The translations under genes were made by a program, and so were the position numbers. Shown piece after piece: positions 18,670 through 27,900 of a stretch of DNA of 64,000 nt. The notes under the pieces were generated by a model. The model saw nothing but the letters and a program-made list of their open reading frames with translations, made no database searches and was not told the origin of the DNA. This DNA is from Gynurincola endophyticus (GTDB taxonomy: Bacteria; Bacteroidota; Bacteroidia; Chitinophagales; Chitinophagaceae): positions 261,078 to 325,077 of the forward strand of contig NZ_RCWL01000005.1 in the NCBI RefSeq assembly GCF_003991195.1. Direction: 5' to 3'. Every line of letters starts with the position of its first letter. The first letter of the stretch is position 1.

Positions 18670-19794
18670 TTATTTGTCTTCTGAAATGTTCGTTGAGTCT
18701 GAGTTGTACACAGGTTGAATCTCCATACCATTTCTAATATTTTGTACACCCTCACATACGATTTTATCACCAGCCTCAATACCTTCGGCTACGATGAACT
18801 GATCACTTGTACGCTTTTCAGGGATAAAACTTTTCATCTCAACAGTATTGTCTTCTTTTAAGACATACACAAAACTTCTGTCTTGAATTTCAAATACTGC
18901 TTTCTGAGGAATTAAAATGGCATCCTGAACTTCTGTGTCAATCAAAACTTTACCGGTAGCACCGTGTTTTAAGAATTTTTGTGGATTATGAAATTTTGCT
19001 CTGAAGGCAATAGAACCGGTTCCTTTTTCAAAAATACTGGCTGATGTTTCCACATCACCCTGAATTGAATAAATAGAGCCGTCTGCCAATTGTAATGATA
19101 CTTTACCAAAATCACCTGATTTTGCTTCTTTCGCAAATTGCAGGTATTCGCTTTCTGATAAATTAAAGTAGGCATATACATAACTTACATCAGATACTGA
19201 AGTGAGTAATGTTCCTTCCGCCAGCAATGAACCGGTTTTCATCGGAATTCTATTTACAATACCGTCGAAAGGTGCTCTGATGATTGTATAAGTCAATTGT
19301 TTTTCTGCATTACTCAATACAGATTGTGCTTCTGTGATTTTAGCCTGTAGTGCAGCACGTTTTGCTTTTGCTACTGCCAGATCACCTTCAGCAACAATAT
19401 TCTTATTAACTAAGATCTGAATACGGTCTATCTCAAGATCTGCAGCTTCATTCTCTGCCACTGCAGAACTTAGCGTAGCTTTTGCTTTTGCTACTTCTGC
19501 ACGATACTCATCGTCGTTGATCTGAAAAAGAGCCTGTCCTTTTTTCACTCTTTCTCCTTCGTCAATAAAAATTTTATCAAGATAACCGGCTACGCGGTTT
19601 CTGATTTCTACGTTTTGTACTGCCTGGATGTCGGCTACGTACGATTGTTGTAAGGTAGTGCTTGAGGTGGTTACTTCCTTTACCGGAATCGGTAGTATAG
19701 ATGCCTGATTCAGGTTTTCGGCATTGGTTTGACAACCAACTGTTGCTATAACACCAGCCAGTGCGATAAATCCTTGAATGGAACTAATCTTCAT
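18670..19794 (-). CDS. RND efflux periplasmic adaptor (AcrA-like lipoprotein)
   Basis: Membrane fusion protein linking pump and channel. The signal peptide ends in a lipobox (VIATVGC, Cys 21), so it is anchored by lipid. Domain order is a lipoyl/biotinyl-like half, a coiled-coil hairpin (about residues 95-165, with repeated AKA/AALQAKI heptads), the second lipoyl half (TIIRAPFDGIVNRI), a beta-barrel and a membrane-proximal domain. It is the first gene of the operon. No adjacent regulator is seen. Confidence 0.93.
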   Translation of the reverse strand: MKISSIQGFIALAGVIATVGCQTNAENLNQASILPIPVKEVTTSSTTLQQSYVADIQAVQNVEIRNRVAGYLDKIFIDEGERVKKGQALFQINDDEYRAEVAKAKATLSSAVAENEAADLEIDRIQILVNKNIVAEGDLAVAKAKRAALQAKITEAQSVLSNAEKQLTYTIIRAPFDGIVNRIPMKTGSLLAEGTLLTSVSDVSYVYAYFNLSESEYLQFAKEAKSGDFGKVSLQLADGSIYSIQGDVETSASIFEKGTGSIAFRAKFHNPQKFLKHGATGKVLIDTEVQDAILIPQKAVFEIQDRSFVYVLKEDNTVEMKSFIPEKRTSDQFIVAEGIEAGDKIVCEGVQNIRNGMEIQPVYNSDSTNISEDK

Positions 19795-20032
19795 GAGTTC
19801 TATGATTGAGTTTACTTGTTTATTATGTTAAAAGGCAGCCGCAAATCGTGCGTCGATTCGTTAGGATACAAGAACTTGTCTTGTGTGTTACTTCGATTGG
19901 GCGGTACATGCGGGTAATACGAAAGCAATTGAATAGTTCATTCAAAACTTACACGCTGATGTTGTTCACATCAGTATTCCAATCTTCACGTATAACCTTG
20001 TGGTGTTGTTAAATTACAGGAATAACAAAAAC

Positions 20033-20049
20033 CTGCATAGTACATGCAG
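20033..20049 (-). terminator. short hairpin after the small secreted protein gene
   Basis: CTGCAT and ATGCAG form a 6-bp stem with a 5-base loop, followed on the minus strand by GTTTTTG. It lies 8 bases past the stop of the gene at 20057. The short stem makes this a weak call. Confidence 0.4.
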
Positions 20050-20056
20050 TAATGAA

Positions 20057-20455
20057 TCAGAAAGGATACAATCTGAACAGATAGTGATAATAAGAAGGTT
20101 TCGGGAGTCGCTGTGCACGTATTTCGTATTGTGCATTGACAGCTTTTACTAAATTAGGAAACTGAATCTCCGTTTTGTCTATTTTTCTGCTTAAGCCCAG
20201 TGTCTGATATTGATTATTCTGTTGAAAACGAACGGCATCTATATCGATGTCCTGCTCAAAAAAGAGCTCATAATGTTCATCAGGATCAATATCTTCCGCA
20301 TCTAAAGCAAAAGCAATGGGAATATTTGAGAAGTTCAGCTGAATTAAAAAGTCCTGAGGCGCAGCCACATCATCACAATAATTAATATCATTTGAAGCAA
20401 ATGCTCCAAATGAAGTGATAAGTATTGAGAGTAATATGATGAACTTTGCTTTCAA
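20057..20455 (-). CDS. small secreted protein of unknown function
   Basis: A 132-residue protein with a signal peptide (MKAKFIILLSILITSFGAFA). The mature part is acidic in its first half (DAEDIDPDEHYELFFEQDIDID) and ends in an aromatic, basic tail (PSYYHYLFRLYPF). The start appears to be TTG, because no ATG precedes the signal sequence in frame and the signal is complete from the TTG. No family is recognised. It is divergent from the SBF transporter gene and follows no obvious operon. Confidence 0.6.
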   Translation of the reverse strand: MKAKFIILLSILITSFGAFASNDINYCDDVAAPQDFLIQLNFSNIPIAFALDAEDIDPDEHYELFFEQDIDIDAVRFQQNNQYQTLGLSRKIDKTEIQFPNLVKAVNAQYEIRAQRLPKPSYYHYLFRLYPF

Positions 20456-20530
20456 GCGATACTTTTTTTATTAAGATGTTTTTTTCAGGGAATCAGTTGT
20501 ACCCTCATATTATAACAATCCTAAATAAGA

Positions 20531-20563
20531 TTTGTTAAAATTAATACATTCAGTTTACTTTTG
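20531..20563 (+). promoter_or_regulatory. complete Bacteroidetes promoter of the SBF transporter gene
   Basis: TTTG at 20531-20534 and TACTTTTG at 20556-20563 are separated by 21 bases, a match to the TTTG-N19-21-TAnnTTTG consensus. The -7 box ends 4 bases before the ATG at 20568, so transcription would begin at or next to the start codon. Confidence 0.65.
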
Positions 20564-20567
20564 GTAT

Positions 20568-21566
20568 ATGTTAAAGAAGATTGGATTAGATGGATTTATA
20601 CTCGCGTTGGCTTTTGCAGTAATAATTGCTAAAATTTATCCGGCTGCAGGCCTTGATTATGAGTCGTTTTCATTGAGCAAAATCACTAATATCGGCGTGG
20701 CATTCATCTTCTTCTTTTACGGCTTAAAGCTTAATTTTGAGGAGATTAAGAAAGGATTAAAAAATTGGAAACTCCATGTACTCATCCATCTTACCACTTT
20801 TGTACTCTTTCCCGTAATTATTTTATTGTTAAAATATTTCTTTGCAGGCACTGATTATTATCTGTTATGGCTGGGAGTTTTTTTTCTGGCAGCATTGCCG
20901 TCTACGGTCTCTTCCTCTGTTGTAATGGTGAATATTGCTCATGGTAATGTACCCTCAGCAATCTTTAATGCCTCTATTTCCAGTTTTCTGGGAATATTTT
21001 TTACCCCTTTGTGGATGAATATTGAAATGCAGGCAGGCAGTAGTGATTTTGATATGCAAGACACGCTCTTCAAACTCATTTTGCAAGTGCTGGTTCCTGT
21101 AATAGCAGGTGTTGTATTAAATAGATTCTGGGGCAAATGGGCGTCAAAAAATAAAAATACACTCAAGTACTTCGATCAATCAATTATTGTGTTGATTGTG
21201 TATGCCTCTTTCGCAAAGTCTTTTGATCAGAATATTTTCTCACAACAATCGGTATGGGTAATTATTGCTCTATTTGCATCAATGTTGTGCTTGTTCGGAT
21301 TAGTTTTCTTCATTGTGAGATATATCTGTAAGCTACTCAGGTTTAATCAGGCAGATACGGTTACTGCGATTTTTTGCGGATCAAAAAAGTCATTGGTACA
21401 CGGTTCGGTGATGGCAGCAGTATTGTTCGGAGAAAGTACGATGGCTGGTTTGATGTTATTGCCCATCATGATTTATCATGCGCTGCAATTAATTCTGGCC
21501 AGCTGGATTGCTAATTACTGGGGTGCTAAATATTCAAAAGAATCAGCCCAATTGCCAGTATCATAA
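20568..21566 (+). CDS. bile acid:sodium symporter (SBF-like) family transporter
   Basis: Polytopic membrane protein with about ten helices and the SBF_like fold (YfeH group). Typical features are GVAFIFFFYGLKL in the N-terminal third, ALPSTVSSSVVMVNIAHGN at the first crossover region and FCGSKKSLVHG near residue 285. The ATG at 20568 is preferred over an upstream in-frame codon at 20532, which would fall inside the promoter. The natural substrate is probably an organic anion but is not known. The 3' end overlaps the convergent gene by 41 bases. Confidence 0.88.
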   Translation: MLKKIGLDGFILALAFAVIIAKIYPAAGLDYESFSLSKITNIGVAFIFFFYGLKLNFEEIKKGLKNWKLHVLIHLTTFVLFPVIILLLKYFFAGTDYYLLWLGVFFLAALPSTVSSSVVMVNIAHGNVPSAIFNASISSFLGIFFTPLWMNIEMQAGSSDFDMQDTLFKLILQVLVPVIAGVVLNRFWGKWASKNKNTLKYFDQSIIVLIVYASFAKSFDQNIFSQQSVWVIIALFASMLCLFGLVFFIVRYICKLLRFNQADTVTAIFCGSKKSLVHGSVMAAVLFGESTMAGLMLLPIMIYHALQLILASWIANYWGAKYSKESAQLPVS

Positions 21567-21957
21567 GAAAAAGTAGTATGTACAACAACTCCTGTCGTTG
21601 ATTAAAACTAAAAGGCAGGGCAGGTAATGGCTCAATGGTGTGTAAGAATGGAACCTGTCGTTCCTGAAAACTGATAGTTTGTTGTAGCTTTGATTGAAAA
21701 CTGTTCCAACAATCAGCATTGATATAGTTTGCTAAAACATCCAGCTGATGTTGAGGGGGGAAGTCATCATACTTCACACTACCGAAAAAACGTTTTAAAT
21801 GTTGCGCTGATATTTTAATTTTTGTAGCTTTTAAAATGTCTTCTGACAATTCATCATAGGAGAGACCGGTAGATAAGGTAGCTTTTCTACTATCAAACCT
21901 ACATAAAACCTCTTCTTGCAGAGATTGTAAATAATATCTTTGTAAAACAGCAGACAC
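21526..21957 (-). CDS. unknown protein with RFFG-type helical domain and C-terminal membrane segment
   Basis: A 143-residue protein. The segment DELSEDILKATKIKISAQHLKRFFG...HQLDVLANYINADCWNSF matches a short pattern I have seen repeatedly at the N-terminus of Bacteroidetes proteins (I-S-x-x-T/H-L-x-R-F-F-G, then LD-LA-Y-W-F), which looks like a helix-turn-helix-like fold. A single hydrophobic helix (about 124-141) ends the protein. It may be a membrane-tethered regulator, but this is inference. The 3' end overlaps the convergent SBF gene by 41 bases. Confidence 0.6.
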   Translation of the reverse strand: MSAVLQRYYLQSLQEEVLCRFDSRKATLSTGLSYDELSEDILKATKIKISAQHLKRFFGSVKYDDFPPQHQLDVLANYINADCWNSFQSKLQQTISFQERQVPFLHTIEPLPALPFSFNQRQELLYILLFLMILAIGLILLNI

Positions 21958-22036
21958 AAAAATTCCTTTCCATTAATATACGATTTTTTTCTTAAATCAT
22001 GAAGAATTTGATTGTATTTTTATTAAAACTAAGCAC

Positions 22037-22675
22037 ATGAAATACCGTTTTTTTTTCTTTTTGTTGATTGTCAATATAGCTGCATTTGCACAGTCTGAAG
22101 AATTATATCCCGATAACAGGCCGAAAAAAGACGGTTTTTTGCGCGTTTCAGATAAACAGATGCGTACCGAATTGTCGAGCTTTACCATCAGTGGAATTGT
22201 TGAACGCATGAATTCAACTCCTTTAACGGAGCTGAATCCGATCGATTACGAGTCTACTTATATTAAGTTCGAAGGAGAAGGTTATCATGTTACCATCAAG
22301 AGTTCACCCTTTTATCAGGAAAATGCCAAACTGGTTTTTTATGATGAAAAATATCTTATAAAAATTAATGGTAAACCCTTTTACGGAAGTTACGGAGCTA
22401 TTCCTAAAACGAAAATCGATACGGTGATTGTAACCAGGGGTAGCCAGAATATTGTCATTCCGGGTACAGCGTTTAATGATTTATATGCCCCCGTTTTTAC
22501 TTATAGCGAAGGCGGTGAAATTCGCACTAATTGTAATGTATTGCTTTCAAATGACAAGAAACGTCTTTACATCTATATGCTGAACAATGAAAGAATCGGA
22601 AGATATGAAGTGACCTGGGTGATTGCAGACGGGCAGTATGTACGCCGTGTAGTAGACTCAGGAATTATGAATTAA
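22037..22675 (+). CDS. secreted protein of unknown function
   Basis: A 212-residue protein with a signal peptide (MKYRFFFFLLIVNIAAFAQ). The mature part is beta-rich with no recognised domain; notable stretches are KTKIDTVIVTRGSQNIVIPGTAFNDLYAP and a Cys in REGGEIRTNCN-like context. The divergent neighbour starts 79 bases upstream. A hairpin follows about 85 bases after the stop. The protein probably acts in the periplasm or on the surface. Confidence 0.7.
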   Translation: MKYRFFFFLLIVNIAAFAQSEELYPDNRPKKDGFLRVSDKQMRTELSSFTISGIVERMNSTPLTELNPIDYESTYIKFEGEGYHVTIKSSPFYQENAKLVFYDEKYLIKINGKPFYGSYGAIPKTKIDTVIVTRGSQNIVIPGTAFNDLYAPVFTYSEGGEIRTNCNVLLSNDKKRLYIYMLNNERIGRYEVTWVIADGQYVRRVVDSGIMN

Positions 22676-22760
22676 AAAAAATATAATAAACTTATACAAT
22701 TTAAATATCAAAGACCGCGTTATTAATTCGGTTTTTCATAGGATATTGGATTTAAAAATG

Positions 22761-22790
22761 GGGTTGGATTTCTATCCTGACCCTTTTTTT
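22761..22790 (+). terminator. imperfect terminator hairpin
   Basis: GGGT and GGAT pair with ATCC and ACCC across a small internal bulge and a 4-base loop, followed by seven T residues. It lies about 85 bases after the secreted protein gene and just before the convergent lipoprotein stop. Confidence 0.55.
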
Positions 22791-22792
22791 AT

Positions 22793-23326
22793 TTATAACA
22801 TCCTGTTGATGGTACAATTTCCTTTTTCTTCATGAATGCTGATATTACCACTGCTGATATAAAGTGTATCTGACCGGTCGTTCGCATTTACCAGCCTTAA
22901 TTGAAACTTAGCTTTTAGCTGATTGGGAGAATACTTGGTGATTTTTAAAGTGTCGTTCAGCTGATAGGTAAGAATATAGCTCTGAAACTGAGCATTTACG
23001 AGTGTTATTTTTCCATCCGTAGTGTCTGAAAAAGTATATATTCCCTTTCCGTCAAAGTCTTGCAAACTGATCATAAAACCCTTTACAATATTGTTGGTGT
23101 CGTTACAGTCGTAACCTATAATCAATTGATTAGCAATGTGATTTGCGTGTAAGGTATGACAATGGCTTTTCCAATTCTTACCACTGATTACTGCGTTGAT
23201 ATTACATCCGTCATTAATCGTAGAAAAATTATCCTGATTGGGCTTCGGCGTTGAAGCGTTTCCACAACTGATCATCCCTATAGCGTAAATTGAGCCTACA
23301 ACAAATTGGAAAAATCTTGAGTACAT
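22793..23326 (-). CDS. lipoprotein of unknown function
   Basis: A 177-residue protein with a lipobox (IGMISC, Cys 21). The mature domain has the layout of small Bacteroidetes lipoproteins of the DUF6252 kind: an early AVISGKNWKS segment, a central ISLQDFDGKGIYTFSD segment and Cys residues at several positions that may form disulfides. No enzyme motif is seen. It is preceded by its own -7 box and followed by the LacI-type gene upstream on the same strand, with 121 bases between. Confidence 0.65.
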   Translation of the reverse strand: MYSRFFQFVVGSIYAIGMISCGNASTPKPNQDNFSTINDGCNINAVISGKNWKSHCHTLHANHIANQLIIGYDCNDTNNIVKGFMISLQDFDGKGIYTFSDTTDGKITLVNAQFQSYILTYQLNDTLKITKYSPNQLKAKFQLRLVNANDRSDTLYISSGNISIHEEKGNCTINRML

Positions 23327-23345
23327 ATTAATGGTTTCGAACAGC

Positions 23346-23353
23346 CAAAATTA
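23346..23353 (-). promoter_or_regulatory. -7 box of the lipoprotein gene
   Basis: The minus strand reads TAATTTTG, a match to TAnnTTTG, 20 bases before the start at 23326. No clear -33 element is found. Confidence 0.4.
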
Positions 23354-23447
23354 AACTCTTTCTGAAAAAGATAAACCATAAACGCTAATCCTAATGAGAC
23401 TTTAATTTTCAGGCAAATGGTTTTAATGTTTCTTATTTGATTGATAA

Positions 23448-24470
23448 TTAGGTTCTTGTGGAAGAATCTCTAATGATTAATTCGAATCTCAGCAGTAATT
23501 TATTAGCATTGTTTAATGTATAACTGCCGTTCAGGGTACTAATCAGGTGATTGGCTGCCAGCCGACCCATGGTGTGCCCCGGGTAATGAATAGTGGTCAG
23601 ATTTGGTTCTACTACGGTAGCAACGGGATCATTATTAAATCCTACTACGGCAATATCCTCCGGTATTTTCCAGCCGGCTTTTTTAAGGGCCACCATACAT
23701 CCGACTGCGCAATTGTCGTTTGCAAAAAAAACACCGTCGGGCCGGGGATGCATACTTTGTAGTAATTCGGCTACTTTGATACCGGCTTCCTGGCTTAGGT
23801 TATTAGTCAGTACCATTTGCTCGTTAAAGGGAAGCTGGTGATGTGCCAATGCCCGTTGGTAACCTTTTAAACGGTCCTGGTAAACGTTTCGAACCGAGTG
23901 GGCAGTTACATGAACAATCCTTTTACAACCTTGCAGTATCAGATGCTCGGTGGCTGTGTAACCGGCCAGCTCATTATCTATTAAAATACTGGTAGCGTCA
24001 ATGGTATCATCGGTACGGTCAAAAAATACCAACGGAACATTTTTATTCTGATAAGGTAAGAAGTGAGAATAATCGGTGGTGTCGTAAGCCAATGAAACCA
24101 ATAAGCCATCTACCCGGTGGTTAAAAAGGTTTTGAGCAATCGATGCTTCCTGTAGCTTAGACTCAGATGACTGGCTGATAATCAGGTTATAACCTTTTTC
24201 ATTGGCCACGCTTTCGATACCTGCGATAGCACTCGACATGAAATATGAATTCAGCCGCGGAATAATAACCCCTAATGTATTGGTTCTTTGCAAACGCAGG
24301 TTACGGGCAAAATGGTTGGTGCGGTACCCCATTGCCGCTGCAGCATCCAGAATTTTCTTCTTGGTTTTTTTGCTAACCACACTGTCATTTTTCAATGCCC
24401 TGCTCACAGTAGCAATCGAAAGATTCAGCTCACGGGCAATATCGTATATAGTAACTTCTTTTGATTTCAT
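23448..24470 (-). CDS. LacI-family transcriptional regulator
   Basis: DNA-binding repressor of 340 residues, the normal family length. The N-terminal helix-turn-helix reads VTIYDIARELNLSIATVSRALKN, followed by the hinge (GYRTNHFARNLRLQRTNTLGVIIP) and a periplasmic-binding-protein-like effector domain (about 60-335). The ATG at 24470 is chosen because it places MKSKEVT directly before the HTH; the open frame extends 52 codons upstream without family similarity. No sugar gene is adjacent, so its target is probably elsewhere, perhaps the carbohydrate genes in this window. No convincing LacI palindrome was found upstream. Confidence 0.93.
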   Translation of the reverse strand: MKSKEVTIYDIARELNLSIATVSRALKNDSVVSKKTKKKILDAAAAMGYRTNHFARNLRLQRTNTLGVIIPRLNSYFMSSAIAGIESVANEKGYNLIISQSSESKLQEASIAQNLFNHRVDGLLVSLAYDTTDYSHFLPYQNKNVPLVFFDRTDDTIDATSILIDNELAGYTATEHLILQGCKRIVHVTAHSVRNVYQDRLKGYQRALAHHQLPFNEQMVLTNNLSQEAGIKVAELLQSMHPRPDGVFFANDNCAVGCMVALKKAGWKIPEDIAVVGFNNDPVATVVEPNLTTIHYPGHTMGRLAANHLISTLNGSYTLNNANKLLLRFELIIRDSSTRT

Positions 24471-24583
24471 GCAAGTAAGAAAGGTAAGTAAAGCTATTAA
24501 ATTTATTGATAATTTGTAAAGCCGGCATAGTAACTTAATGTTTTTTATTTGTTTATGCAAAGTGAAAGACTGAAATTTGTTAA

Positions 24584-24910
24584 GTGAGGTTGTTTTTAAC
24601 CATAATGGCTTTTTATATCTTTGCACTGAGCGTGCATCCGTGTGAAGACATGAAACCCAGTTGTATTTCTGAGGTAACTACTGTTATGTCAGAACATGCA
24701 ATGGTGTATGAACATGTGGTGCTGGAACAGGATATTTGTCCGCCTTTTTGTATGTGTTCCTGCTGTAGCATTTCTATAGAAACTCCTCTTGTACACTTTT
24801 TTCCTTTATTAGCCAATCAGTTTGACGAAGTTTTTGCAGTTTGGATCAGACCAAACACAGACCAGCCTTCGTTTGAAATTTTCCAGCCTCCACGACCTTC
24901 ATTTAGTTAA
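24584..24910 (+). CDS. Cys/His-containing small secreted protein (DUF6660-like) of a metal efflux operon
   Basis: A 108-residue protein starting at GTG. The signal-like N-terminus (MRLFLTIMAFYIFALSVHPCED) and the segment CPPFCMCSCC match the small Cys-rich proteins commonly placed just before CusA-type genes in Bacteroidetes, which I associate with DUF6660. An internal ATG at 24605 is possible but shortens the signal. The Cys cluster suggests metal binding in the periplasm, although that is inferred. It starts the operon, 68 bases before the pump gene. Confidence 0.75.
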   Translation: MRLFLTIMAFYIFALSVHPCEDMKPSCISEVTTVMSEHAMVYEHVVLEQDICPPFCMCSCCSISIETPLVHFFPLLANQFDEVFAVWIRPNTDQPSFEIFQPPRPSFS

Positions 24911-24978
24911 TTCCTGAAGATAGCACTCGCTATCACTTTTATTGTTTTTGACTAATCAGTGTTTAAATTGAATGAAGA

Positions 24979-27900
24979 ATGCTAAATAAGATTATAGCAT
25001 TCTCATTAAAGAATAAGCTAATGGTTATGCTATTCGTAGTAGCATTGATCATCGTTGGCGTATTTTCTTTAGTGAGATTGCCCATTGATGCTGTACCGGA
25101 TATTACAAACAATCAGGTACAGGTGATTACTATATCCCCCTCAAACGGACCGGAAGATATTGAAAGATTGGTAACCTTTCCGGTTGAAATGAATTTATCT
25201 ACCATTCCGGGAATCGTTGAAATAAGATCTTTTTCAAGATTCGGATTAAGTGTTGTTACAGTTGTTTTTGAAGAAGAAAGGGATATTTTCTGGGCACGTC
25301 AGCAGGTACAGGAGCGATTGGTACAGGTGAGAGAAATGATTCCGGAAGGAATCGGTTTGCCTGAACTCGCACCTATTACTACCGGCCTGGGAGAAATTTA
25401 CCAATATGTTTTAGCCGTAGATTCAGCGCATACAGATCAGTATACCGCCATGGACTTACGAACGATCCAGGATTGGGTGATAAGGCGCCAGTTATTAGGT
25501 GTGCCGGGAGTAGCAGACGTATCCAGTTTCGGAGGTTTTTTGAAGCAGTATGAAGTGGCGCTCGATCCGGAGAAAATGCGTGCCCTCAACGTTAATATCG
25601 CAGACGTTTTTGATGCGCTGCAGGCAAATAATCAAAATACAGGTGGTGCTTATATCGATAAATATCCGAATTCGTGGTTTGTGAAAAGTATCGGTCTTAT
25701 CGGTAGTATAGAAGATATAGAGAACATCGTGGTGAAATATTCATCCAACGGAACACCGCTATTTATCCGAACGGTAGGAACTGTTCAGTTCGGACATGCA
25801 ATCCGTTATGGTGCCATGACTTATCGCGATCACGGTGAAGCAGCGGGAGGAATTGTAATGATGTTGAAGAATGAGAATTCTAACGAAGTAATTCAACGTG
25901 TAAAAGCCCGCATTGAAGAAATTCAGCATAATCTTCCGGAAGGAATTACCATCGAAGCTTTTATTGACCGCGCAAAATTGGTAAATGCAGCGGTTAAAAC
26001 CGTTAAAACAAACCTGCTCGAAGGAGCTTTGATCGTAATTTTTGTATTAGTGTTAATGCTCGGAAATCTGAGAGGTGGTATCATCGTAGCCTCAGTGATT
26101 TTCTTGTCTATGCTGTTTGCCATTATTATGATGCGTTTATTTGGTGTTAGTGGTAACCTGATGAGTTTAGGCGCTATTGATTTCGGATTAATAGTGGATG
26201 GAGCGGTAATTATTGTAGAAGCCACTCTGCATCATCTCATGTTACGAAAAGGACAAAGGTTAACGCAGAAAGAAATGGATGGTGAAGTACAGATGGCCTC
26301 TTCACGGATGATGAATGCCGCTGCGTTCGGTCAAATTATTATCCTTATTGTTTATCTCCCGATTTTAACGCTGGTGGGCATCGAAGGAAAAATGTTTAAA
26401 CCGATGGCGCAAACCATTTCATTCGCTATTCTGGGTGCAATGATTCTTTCTCTCACCTATGTTCCGGTAATCAGCTCATGGGTACTCAATAAAAAAATAA
26501 GTGATAAAGAAACTTTTTCTGATAAACTGATGAATCGATTGAATCACGTTTATCAGAAAGCTTTGAAATATGTAATTCATCACGGAAAAATTATTGTGGC
26601 TGCTGCGATTATTTTATTTGCCGTTGCTGCATGGACTTTCTCTAAGATGGGGGGTGAGTTTATTCCTAATCTTGATGAAGGTGATTTCGCGATTGAAACA
26701 AGAATTCTTACCGGTAGTAGTTTGAGTAAAACAGTAGAAGTAAGTACAAAAGCGTCTAAGCTACTGCTTGAAAATTTTCCTGAGGTAGAATACGCTGTAG
26801 GTAAAATAGGATCATCGGAAATTCCCGTTGACCCGATGCCGGTTGAGTTATGTGATCTCATTATTACATTAAGGCCCCGAAGTGAATGGAAGTCAGCCAA
26901 AACAAAAGAAGAACTGGGTGAAAAAATGAAAGCTGTTCTGGAAGAACATATTCCCGGGGTAACTTTCGGGTTTCTGCAACCAATACAAATGCGCTTTAAT
27001 GAGCTGATGTCGGGAGCAAGACAGGATGTGGTAGTGAAGATTTTTGGTGAAGACTTGAATAAATTAGCTAAGTATGCAAAAGAACTGGGCAGAATTGCGG
27101 CCGATGTAAAAGGTGCGGAAGATTTATATATTGAAGAAGTTACCGGTTTACCCCAGGTTATCATCAGGTTTGATCGTGCCAGATTAGCACAGTATGGTCT
27201 GACCATCGAATCTGTAAACCGGGCCATCAGTGCCGGCTATGCAGGAGCAGTTGCCGGTCAGGTATTTGAAGGCGAACGTAGATTTGATCTGGTGGTAAGG
27301 CTTCAGCAGGATAAGAGAGCTGATATAGAGTTTCTGAGAAATTTATATATCACTACCTCAAATGGTAATCAGGTACCGCTATCACAAATAGCAGAAGTAA
27401 ACTTTGAAATTGGCCCTAATCAGATTCAAAGAGAAGATGCAAAGCGTAGAATTACGGTAGGCTTTAACGTTAGAGGAAGGGATGTGGCGTCAGTAGTAGG
27501 TGAACTCAGAGAAAAAGCAAAAGAAAAAATAAAATTCGAAACAGGGTATAGTATAGCTTATGGTGGAACGTTTCAGAATCTGGAAGAGGCTAAAGAACGT
27601 TTAAGCATCGCACTTCCCGTAGCATTATTACTCATTTTACTGTTATTGTACTTTACTTTCAAATCATTAAAATACGGATTGCTCATTTTTACGGCGATTC
27701 CTTTATCAGCTATCGGTGGAATATTTGCACTCTCTTTACGCGATATGCCTTTTAGTATATCAGCCGGTGTCGGATTTATTGCTTTATTCGGTGTGGCCGT
27801 ATTAAATGGAATTGTATTGGTATCGGAATTTAACCGTCTCAAGAAAACCGGTATTACTTCAATCGATCAGATCATCTATGAAGGTACAGCTACGCGTTTA

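Noticed and set aside
26580-27227. Long antisense open frame (215 codons) inside the CusA-TolC gene
   Set aside because: It mirrors the codon pattern of the conserved pump gene, shows no family motif or signal peptide, and lies fully inside a strong coding region.
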